Shown: positions 54,986 through 64,000 of the stretch, piece by piece
Layout of the letters: each line of letters opens with the position of its first letter
Position numbering within the stretch: position 1 is the first letter of the stretch
NCBI GenBank assembly: GCA_027579435.1
Contig: JANBPK010001478.1
Coordinates: forward strand, 1-64,000
Origin: Candolleomyces eurysporus
Taxonomy: Eukaryota; Basidiomycota; Agaricomycetes; Agaricales; Psathyrellaceae
Reading direction: 5' to 3'
DNA: 64,000 nt
Notes under the pieces: model-generated
The model's database searches: none
What the model saw: only the letters and a program-made list of their open reading frames with translations
Told to the model about the DNA's origin: nothing
Made by a program: the position numbers and the translations under genes

Positions 54986-56971
54986 TTATGAATCTGCAGG
55001 CACAGGTTGCTCAGGGGCCTTCTCGTTACTCGTGCGCGCAGAGCTCCTTGAGGCGCTGGTCTCCGTCGAGTGTCCAATCTCCTGCTCAAGGCCGACATAG
55101 TCGTATGCGAATTCACCCATCTCGGCGTCGTCGATACCGAGGATCTCAGCGTCTTCTGATGCCCGGAGGCGGAGACCGGGGATGAAGTGCATGATCCAGA
55201 GGATGATGGTCTACAAAATCAAAATCAGAATCAACAACACGTCAACGTTAGTGGCTTGTTGAATAGACTTACGGTAACGCCGAAGGACCAGGCGAAGCCA
55301 GCGACGGAGTCAGCAATCTGGTAGGCAAGCTGGATGTAGTTGTGGTCGAGCCAGCCTCCAGGGATATCAGCGATCCCGTCAAAGCCAGCAACACTAGCCT
55401 GAGCGAAGAGGGCAGTCAGCAAGTTGCCGACGATACCGCCAACTCCGTGAGTGGCGAAGATCTGTTTGGAAGGGAAGAGGACGAATAAGGTTAGCCTGTG
55501 TCAAGGAATCTGAAACGCGACACCNAAAAAAAAAATANCTACATCGAGGGCATCATCGTAACCGAGCACGAACTTGAGTTGAGTGGCGAAGTTGCAAATG
55601 GTACCACCGAGGACACCGAAGAGGACGGCGGCAGCTAGCAAAAAAAATTCGTCGTCATTTACTTCGTGGGCACAACGAGAGATGATCAAGAACTTACGAG
55701 AGCCCACATAACCGGAAGCCGGAGTGATAGCCACAAGCCCGGAAATGGCGCCAGAGCAGAACCCAACTGCGCTCCACTTCCTTTCAATCCTGTAATCCCA
55801 AAGCATCCAAGTAATGCCTCCAACACTCGCAGCAAGGTTCGTCACAATGCAAGCCTGAACGGCCCTCAGGTTGGCGCTGAGTGCTGAGCCACCGTTGAAC
55901 CCGAACCACCCAAACCAGAGGAACACGGTTCCAATAACAACGTACGTGGTGTTGTGGGGCTTGTAAGCAAGTCGCTCGGTGCCATATCCCCGACGCTTGC
56001 CGAGGTAGACGGAAATGGCAAGGGCGGCAGTTCCAGAGACAATGTGGACAGGCGTTCCTCCAGCGAAGTCAAGTCCACCGAGAGTGTAGGACCAGCCGTT
56101 GGCGTTCCATGTCCAGCAGGCGACAGGGTCATAGACGATGGTTGTCCAGATAAAGATGAAGACGAGGATCGGGCCAAGCTTGCCACGTTCGGCGATAGCA
56201 CCCACCGCAAGAGCAGCGCTGTTTTAATAGTAATAGAACGCAAGGGCAAATGCCAACTCTTGAGCAAATGAAATGAATGCGGGAGTGAAGGTAAATAGAC
56301 GTACGTGATGATTGCGAACATGCATTGGTAGATACAGAAGAGGAGAGCGGGGATACGAGTGCTTCCGATTGAGGGTGCGTCAAGAACCCCCTTGAGACCG
56401 AAGTATCCTGAAAAGTTCGTCAGCGGCTAAACGTTAAACGTGAAAGACTTGTTGGGAAATGACGTACGGAGTGTACCAATGAACGGGCTGGCATTCTCAG
56501 CGAACGCCAACGAGAAACCCCAGAAGAACCACTAAGAACACAAGGGCACACGAGACAGGAAGCACGAAAGGACGAAGGAAAGAAAGGAGAACATGAGCCA
56601 CGAACGCGATTCAAACACACAACCGACGACAACGCACCTGGAAGCTGACAACCGCAACTGAGGCCAGAGATGTGAATATCATCGATAGCGCGTTCTTCCG
56701 TCTGAGGAGACCAGAATAGAAGAACCCGACACCGGGAATCATGAGCCAAACCAAGGCCATGGCGGTGATGATGAAGGCAATGTCGCCGAGGTTGTACACG
56801 GTGGTGGTGTCCGTGGCGGCATCGTAGTAGACGATTTCGCCGGCTAGAATTCAGACGAAGACGTCGCCAAAGAAGAGGGACAGGTGGGGAAGAGGGGGGA
56901 ATGGATGAGTCAGGGCACAGATAAGCACTACAAAGGAAGCACTCACACTCGTCGTAGGTCAGATTGACCAT
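54986..56971 (-). CDS. Ammonium transporter (Amt/Mep family)
   Basis: Plasma-membrane ammonium channel for nitrogen uptake. Exons 56971-56947, 56843-56638, 56531-56468, 56407-56305, 56218-55698, 55634-55540, 55461-55273 and 55210-54986 join to 1428 nt (475 aa). Eleven membrane segments are expected. Visible signatures: 'ALVWLMIPGVGFFYSGLLRR' (first helices), 'WFFWGFSLAF', 'DPVACWTWNANGW', 'GGLDFAGGTPVHIVSGTAAL' with the Asp and first pore His, 'FLWFGWFGFNGGSAL', and 'ATHGVGGIVGNLLTALFA' with the second pore His. The cytosolic tail contains 'DAEILGIDDAEMGEFAYDYV', as in fungal Amt proteins. N's at 55525 and 55538 fall inside an intron, beside its donor, and do not affect coding. Single copy here; paralogue number (AMT1/2/3) not assignable. 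Confidence 0.95.
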
Positions 56972-59070
56972 GATAGGTATATCAGGACGGTCGACGACTT
57001 AGGGAGCAAAAAGAAGATCGACGGGCAACGTCCAGCGAAGGTGTTGGAGAAGAAGGTGAAAGGGTCGGTCTCTGAGAGGACATCAACGGATGGCTTACGG
57101 CGAGCACTATATACTACCGGGTGTAACTTCCTGATGAGGTAAGTCTGTAAAGGAAAAGACGGTCGGAAGGCAGGACGGATTGATCCAGGGATGGCCTATG
57201 TGAGATCGATCTCACATTGGTATCAACCAACAAATGGGCGGATGTCGGTTTTAGGCATGGGAAACCTCACTATCGTCCAATGAGGTTGTATGATTGCTTG
57301 TTGTGGTTGTCAAATTTTCCTTATCTATGACCTGGAAAACTCATGTTTTTAAAGCCAGGAACGTCAGAGATAGGGACAACCTACTGCCCAGCCTCTCCTC
57401 CCTCCCTTCATACTTATCTCGACAGTTTCGTGAACGCCAAGGTGGCCTCGTGCTGGTGGTGGTGGGTGGAGAAAGAGAGACGGAGGACAGCACACGACCA
57501 ATTTCGTCTCCGATAGCCGAGCATTTGTTGACACTCCACGACAATGCCAAACAAGTGCCAAGCTTCTTTCCGCCTCACATCGTTCGGCCAGGCGGGCTTC
57601 TACTTTCACCGTTGCAACTGATAGAAGCCTTCATTTTGGTATCGATCGCAACTGTAGGTAGGAAAATCACCTATGAACCATCGTTCATCCACACACAGTC
57701 GTAAAGCCCCCTTTGTTGGATACCCCAACTCTTATCATCGACCCCAATGCCAAGTAATTTCCCTGCAGTCTACTGATAAGACTTTTGGGCGCTGAGTTCA
57801 AGGACAAGGAGTCTTTCGTTACTTATCTTCTCACACCATTATGCCGCATTGTCCCCCTCGCGGCAGACGCTGTGTGTCAATAACGTACTCGATCTCAGGT
57901 GAAGGTTCCATTATTCCGGTAAAAGGTATCGAAATGAATCGAGGGGTTCTCGCCTGTTCTCGCTTCTTACAGCTTCTACCAGGTCCTATCGAAGTCGCCC
58001 TGTGGGGTAGTTTGATAAAGGGCGGGGGACATAGCTCCATCGACTCCTGATGCTGCGGGTGAACCTAGGTAAACTTTATTTGCGAAATGCAGACAGGAGA
58101 AGTGTGTGGGGCAGGTGGTGGGCAGTGTCCGTCCTACGGGGTATGAGGTAGCAAATGGGAACTTGGACGGCGAGTTACATTGACAATGCCATAATGACTC
58201 TGTGAACGCAACAGCAGCTCCACCCCGGAAAGGCTGGACCAGAGTCGCGACGGATCGAATGCCCGAGTTCCAGACCATTCCTTAATTGATAGACTTGACG
58301 CTGAAGAGTTCATAACGAAGTCGGGCGCCAATGCCTTCAAGATTAAGATAAATGAGGAAGGCGGTGAGAACACGCAGTCCCTACTTGGGGAGTGTAAGCA
58401 CTCCACTGACGAATTTGGCACCAAGCATACTTATCGTACAAGCGTTCTGATCTCAGATGTCAATGTCGCTGTAGTGACTGCTCATGCACCCGTCCACCAG
58501 ATTGCTGGACGAATATATTGACGTGGACAGCTAGCTGTATCGCTGGTTTCGCCCATCACAGCGTTCCCGAGACAGGGTAAATGTCTCAATCTCACTAGCA
58601 GGCTTCGACGCCTGATAGTGGTGACTCATCTGCTAAATCCTAGAGCCAGAAATGAGCGTGAAAAGCCAAACTACCTTACAAGTGCCCCGAGTCTTTCTTG
58701 ACGTCACTCGCTCTCCGTAGTAGGCTATCTATCGTTCAGGCACCAATCGTTGATGACGAAAAACAGCCGATGCGGCAGCGGGAGCTAAAGTTGGGGAAAA
58801 CATGTAGAAATCAAATTCGGCAAACGAGACCTCAAAAGATAAGCACATAGACCATTGATACTTGCGGTGGACCCTTTGAAAGTAACTGATAAGACCTGAA
58901 AGACTCCTCCTCTCCAGTTCTCGCTCGTTTCAAGGTTCTTGGCGCGTTTTTCACACCGGGGATCATTTCCGTATCTTCATGGTGGCCATGATAAGGATAA
59001 CGATGGAGTGGAACGATAGCTGGCGGGAGCACCATGTTCAAGTTGGACTCTAAAGCTTCCCGACGGCGAC
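56972..59070. other. Intergenic upstream of ammonium transporter
   Basis: The first ~150 bp should contain the transporter promoter; a palindrome-like 'gtgagatcgatctcac' lies at 57200-57215. Frames at 57294-57704 and 57976-58278 show no family features. I see no RNA gene. Confidence 0.4.
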
Positions 59071-59661
59071 TATATATAAGTATTCTGGTCCGGCTTTCTT
59101 CCCATTTTCCTATACCAACCCGTGCAGGTTGCAATATGATTTCTACTTACGGTCGCGCCCCAGCGGCAGACGCCATCGAACGTGACATATCATTCAGCCT
59201 CACGACCTCAATCGTACTTGGCCAGACCTTATCGCCACTGTCGGTGTGTCAGCGTGGCGTTCCCTGAGGTCAGACTCATCATCGACCGTCGCCTCTCGCT
59301 CTTTCAGTGGTCACCGGTACCGGTCACTACGCCACCTGCTCCATATCACCCCTTTCAAGTTAATGAAGAGTCCTTGGCTTCAAGAGGTCCAATCGAGTCT
59401 TGTCTTTTGCACATATTGGTTATCTTCCTCGCTTTATCACTGAATACCAAGGTTTTCTACATTGTCCTCGCCTGTCACCGGTATCTCTTCTTCCAACGGA
59501 ACCGACTACGTTCTTTCCAAGCCTGGGCAATCCCGTCATCGCATACGTCCAAGACTCAATCAAGAGTATCCACTAGATACGACCCACCAGACTATGAACG
59601 AAAAAGGGCAACTAACATGCAGCTTATCGCACGTGTAGAGGGTGAGGCTGGCCAAGGGTAA
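59071..59661 (+). other. Weak candidate for a small unrecognised gene
   Basis: TATATATAAG at 59071-59080 precedes an ATG at 59136 by about 55 bp. The frame 'MISTYGRAPAADAIERDISF' runs 36 codons to a possible donor (GTGTGTCAG, 59242). A later frame (59380-59661) has a hydrophobic stretch 'LLHILVIFLALSL'. I cannot join them with confidence and recognise no family. Confidence 0.2.
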
Positions 59662-60275
59662 AATCGAGTGTCAATGCTGTATACGTCGATTGATAGGAGT
59701 TAAGTAGTTGTTCTCTTGTATTGGGTCAGACGACCTCCCAGTATGACTTTCTCATGCCTTCACGCAGTATATTTGCGAGTGTTGATTGAACCGACTCCTC
59801 TGACTCTCGTGGCGTCGATGCCGTCGAGCCACGTTCCGCATATACGTACTTATCCGGAAATATGCGGGCAACCGGTACTCACAGCTTATACCACAGCCTT
59901 AAAGCTGTAAACTCCTCCCTATCCCGAACTCGATAGACGCTGGGTGAGACAAGGCTTTGGAGTGTCAGCTGTTTAACGTTCCCTGTATGAGGCTAGTGCA
60001 ATCTTCCGATCAACATAGAGTTCACATGCTGGGCTGTACAACATGCGGACTTACCTCGACAATTTCCTTTGTCTTCTTCAATGAGCTTACATACTCCCGT
60101 AAATCTATATATCTGTTCGATATTTGACAAGCTGGACAATCGGCTCGTTGCAGGCTATGCTGGACAGCCTTTGTGCGATTCATATGCCTCTTTGGGCTTG
60201 GGGCTCGCTGATGCATAGCGCTATAAACCAGCCGTTCCACTGAGTCCCGAGCTGGCTCTCAGCGGATTCTCAGCC
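59662..60275. other. Intergenic upstream of CorA-like gene
   Basis: No gene recognised. Presumed promoter region of the gene at 60276. Confidence 0.35.
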
Positions 60276-62851
60276 ATGCCGACTACCTCTCTCAAGCTTT
60301 TGGACGTTCGAGCTCCTTCAGCCAGCACTGCTTCCTCAAATCGTGCTCAAAAGTCGGATCCAAGAGTAGTGTATCGGGAGAATGTGTCTCGCGAAGAGTT
60401 GAGGCGACTTGAACATGAAGTCGTAAGTGAAGCTTTCATTCAGCACCGAAACATCACCTGTTCTATGCTCTGACGGGTCAAACGGGGGCTTCAGCATGTT
60501 GACAGGCAACTTCGGATATTGTGAGATTAGGTCGCATGTGTGACAGTCCGGGCTGAAGGCTGAACCGAAAACGAGCTTCATGGATACAGGTGTCTCTACT
60601 GCGGCATCTTTCACAACCACCTCTTCTGTGACCACCGAAAAAGACTCAGGGAGCATGACAATCGATTATGTTACCAATACTCTCGGCGTTCATCCAAGCT
60701 TTATACCGAACTTTGAGCCCGAAACTGTATGGCTGTACGGCGTTGGTAATGCCTCATTCAAGAGGACGCCCGCAGCGTCTTCAATGAGTCCCATCTCATC
60801 AACTGGTGAATTTCCATAGCTTTCTTTCTGTCGCTAGTTTTGATTGAACCTTGAAATCGTTTTTCAGAAGGATTTTATAGATACTCAATGATGGACGAAC
60901 AGGGCACTAGAGATTTCCGCGTTCGGGTTTGGTTCCACCACAACTTCGTGCGCCGTTCATCAAAGTATATCATTCACAATCTGCCAGACGACCTGAAGCA
61001 TGAACTCAAGGAGTCACTGGAAAGAACCGTACCGGATGGGGAAGATCAGAGCCAGTTCATACTTACCGATGCTCTTATCGCGGAGATGGTGGCCAACAGC
61101 TGGCAGAATCGAATTCACCACGTTTTCATGAAGCTCCTCGAATATGTATGAATTTTTTGCCTTTCTACGGTTACTCATTCACTAACACGGCTCGATGATT
61201 TCCGTCCCTTTTTGCATACGTAGGAAAATATCTCCCCCGCGGGGTATACTGAGGAACGGCTTGCAACTGCATCCTCCGAGCTGCATGATTTGGCCCAGAA
61301 CATCTATGTGATACAGGAAGAGATGCACGGAATTCTTGACAAGATCGATTATCTGGTCGGTATATGCAATCCTCTTACGGCGGAGGGGGGCCTTGTACGT
61401 GATTCTTTGGAGAATCTTCGTTCGCGTACATACGGATGGCACCGCTGGCTGCAGAACTTCCGGGAACGTACCAATATCAGGATTCAATTAGGTTTTCACC
61501 TTTCCACAGAAAGGGATAACACGACGAATAGGAAGATTGCGGAATTGACAAGTGAAATCGCTAAGCAGACTCAAAGGGACAGCTCCGCCATGATAACGTA
61601 TGTCCGTCATCAATTTTCTGACTCTCAGTAATGACTGGGGACTATTAGCATTGCAGCCCTCACTTTGTTGTTTCTTCCAGGAACTTTCATTGCGGTGAAT
61701 GCAGTTGTTGCTGGTGTTTGCTCATGCGTATTGACTCATTTTTCCAGTCAATATTCAGCATGGCGTTTTTCGAAAAGGGGTCCACCAATTCGCTGTCCGT
61801 GGCGAAGGATATATGGCTCTATCCAGCTACTGCTATTCCATTTACACTCTTTGTAGTGTTTACATGGATTGCATGGAGGAGACGGCACATTGGGTGGGCA
61901 CTCAGACCGAGATCCACTCGTCTCGCCACTCAAGAACTCGAGGGTGCCGTTTCCAGTCCATTTCCGGAACCTGAAAAGATTACGCAGCGGGCTCATGACA
62001 GCTCTCGTACCATCGTCTCCAACCAGCAGACTCAACTCCATGTCGAACGTCAGGTGTCGGCCGAGCCCAGCATTCTGTCAAACGCGAACTCACAGGGGCG
62101 GCCACTGGGGAATCCAAATAACTTGGAATTAGGAGTCACACCACAGCTCCCAGAAATTCAGGACGACTCTTATAAATTAACCTTCAAACATTCACTTAAC
62201 GTTCAACGCGGACTACCAAGCACATCGTCCGACAACTCATCGCACAGAAAGTCTTGGCTTTCCCGAATTCTGAACCACTCCCCAGCATGGGGGTTACGTG
62301 AAGTTGACCGGCATAAGGGAGTTCCGGATCCCGAAAGAACAGCTCAAAAGGTGACTGACGCCTCTCAAAATATTGTCTCCGACCACGAGGGTCAGGTCCA
62401 CTACAAGCGCAGAGCGTCAGTCGCACAATCCAGTAATCCATTCGGCCCAAAGTCCTGGCTTTCCCCGATACAGAATCACTCGCCTGCGGCGTGGGTCCAT
62501 GAGGACGTCGCCTCAGCACTCAAACAGCAGCATGAACGTGGTTACGACACCGCTCTGGGAGTAAATGCGCGGCAGGTCCACGAAGACGCTCGTCACAAGG
62601 TTTTGGGCCAGTATGGTCCAGTTTCCCTCGAGGACCGAGCATCAGCAGCGCCGCCAAGCGATCCGTCGGTCCCACAGTCCTTCTACCCCATGCGCTCGAC
62701 GCAGGACCGCGGTGATTCGCATGGCATCGTCTCGGCCCAGCAAAGTCAGGCTGGCATTGCAGCGGTGAGACAACCCAACAATGCATCGGGCCCAAAGTCC
62801 TCAAGGACCGCTACTGTCCTCAAAAAACAAAAACCACTAGGTCCAAGGTAG
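60276..62851 (+). CDS. CorA-like membrane protein
   Basis: Exons 60276-60422, 60547-60805, 60868-61145, 61224-61597, 61649-61694 and 61748-62851 join to 2208 nt (735 aa) with all phases consistent. The soluble N-terminal part includes 'TEGFYRYSMMDEQGTRDFRV', 'WFHHNFV', then a helical region 'EERLATASSELHDLAQNIYV' and 'RTNIRIQLGFHLSTERDN'. Two membrane segments follow: 'IAALTLLFLPGTFIASIFSM' and 'WLYPATAIPFTLFVVFTWIA'. The 'LFLPGTFxAxxFSM.FF' motif marks the fungal CorA-like group, where the metal-selecting GMN of true CorA is not obvious. The last ~300 residues are hydrophilic, with repeated 'FGPKSWLSxIxNHSPA' blocks (about 62215 and 62450). Role unknown; magnesium transport is uncertain. Confidence 0.82.
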
Positions 62852-64000
62852 CAAATAGAGCCAGAATGTATGCGTACCTGTCCACCCAGACGGATTTTAA
62901 CACCCTGTCAGATGTTCCCTTCTTTATCTCCTCCCTCCAACTTTTTCATGGTATCGTTCCTGTATATTCTTGTACTACCTGTCCGTCGTTAGCCTTGGCG
63001 TTTGTAGTCTTCTTAGCCGTGACTATGAGTGAACTCATGCTAATCTTAGCCTTGATCACGNTTGAATCCGTCGTCCCGAAGGCGCTGGTGTCGGCAGCTG
63101 ATCCGGCCAACCCCGGATTGCCGGCTGCAGCTTAGTCTGGTTAGTAGAACGCAAACCGCGTCGTGAGTCGGTCGCGTGCTAGTCGAGCAAGTCGGTACGG
63201 ATCGTTGCTACCCTTCGAGTGGGTGAGCGAGGGAAGGGTGACCTTGTGCGAGATAGTTGAAGTGTAGGATACACCGGGAGTATTGAGAATTCGAATGATC
63301 TCTAGCAGCGGTCGCTCAAGATTACTTATCTCGAGGAGTGGCTACAGGTTGATAAACAAACGATTAGCACCGAAATTTGGAAGGGGAGAAGGAATGAAGC
63401 GAAGCAAATAGAGCGGGGGAAATGGTAGAAAAGAGGGCGAGAGGGAAGAGCGCAAATTGATATAAGGAGAATATAAAAAAATGGCCAGAAGGACGAACAA
63501 ACGAAAGAGTAATAAGAGCGTACCAAAACTCAAGGAAGAAATCGCGAATCATTAAGGAAGGAACGAACCAACTCGAACTGCCGAAAGACAAACTTCTCAC
63601 TGTGCTATATCTGGTCGCCGTCCCGGCACGTCGAACATGAATGACGCATCGACTACAGTCGCCATTACTAAATAGGACATATCCCCTCCTCGTCTTTCCC
63701 CCTTCCTCCGCTTGTCATCGCTCCAACGATAGCACCAAAAGCTCGGCCCTCCGGACCTGACCATATCCGGCACCTAACCCTCCTCGTCTCTCCCCTCCAC
63801 CCGTAACCAAGGTCTTAAGGTTCAAATATCATACGTTTTCTTTGAAGGACGTAAGTGAGCGAATTAAGAGGCAGAGAGTGGCGAGTAGGGTTCGCACCGT
63901 ATACGTGATTCGACTCGACGTCGTCCAAATGTGAGAGAGCAAAGCTAGGGTGGGTGAAGGACAGGAGGAGGCAAGCTTGGCTCGCTGGAAGGCTCTCCTC
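62852..64000. other. Right edge, no gene recognised
   Basis: A frame at 62866-63135 (with N at 63061) is hydrophobic but unassigned. From about 63360 to 63600 the plus strand is strongly purine-rich ('gaaggaatgaagcgaagc'), the mirror of the pyrimidine-rich introns seen elsewhere, so a minus-strand intron is possible. Confidence 0.35.

Noticed and set aside
1..64000. CRISPR array, rRNA operon or riboswitch
   Set aside because: No regularly spaced short repeats and no rRNA-like segments were seen, and the gene structure is eukaryotic.

Overview
The window looks like nuclear DNA of an agaricomycete (basidiomycete) fungus. Genes are broken by many short GT-AG introns of about 32-65 nt. The encoded families are typical of mushroom-forming fungi: NACHT proteins opening with an 'HAATGAMHDS..CHPGTR' block, GH62 arabinofuranosidases with a CBM1 cellulose-binding module, an Agaricomycete-type 7TM protein and a CorA-like membrane protein. 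Old DNA transposons and decayed gene copies are common. Twelve single N's occur, mostly next to homopolymers, and several break otherwise open frames.

Layout. 1-2.9 kb: two transposon relics, a Tc1/mariner-like element with TA duplication and a non-autonomous hAT-like element with a perfect 8-bp target duplication. 2.9-33 kb: a head-to-tail array of five NACHT (NLR-type) genes, called A to E here. Each full copy has a shared seven-exon structure: six small exons code a G/S/N/Q/Y-rich leader ending in a conserved 17-residue motif, and one ~2 kb exon codes the NACHT ATPase and a C-terminal region without recognisable repeats. Copy E reads through cleanly (979 aa). C does so if one N is ignored. 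A lacks exons 1-2, B has an 8-bp deletion and D has an extra A. Between the NLRs lie decayed copies of a thiamine-diphosphate enzyme of the acetolactate-synthase family (7 or more fragments). Copy C is a mosaic: about 1 kb covering the P-loop is nearly identical to D, while its flanks match A.

34.9-36.4 kb: cystathionine gamma-lyase (minus) with one in-frame stop. 38.9-40.1 kb: a six-exon 7TM protein. 40.3-42 kb: a small inverted-repeat element and a two-copy tandem repeat. 42.9-45 kb: more NLR-end and ThDP-enzyme debris, so the array once reached further or seeded this site. 45.2-52.8 kb: a duplicated two-gene cassette (GH62-CBM1 plus a DUF2264 protein); the left copy is decaying and the right copy is intact. 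Both GH62 genes share an 11-nt microexon inside the CBM1. 53.6-54.7 kb: a protein with an NFKBIL1/J-like C-terminus. 55.0-57.0 kb: an eight-exon ammonium transporter. 60.3-62.9 kb: a six-exon CorA-like membrane protein.

Functionally the right half mixes plant cell-wall degradation (GH62 with CBM1, DUF2264), nitrogen uptake and sulphur amino-acid metabolism. The left half is a birth-and-death NLR cluster of the kind tied in fungi to non-self recognition and programmed cell death. Exon joins given here were chosen by reading frame, splice consensus and agreement between paralogues; they are not transcript-based.
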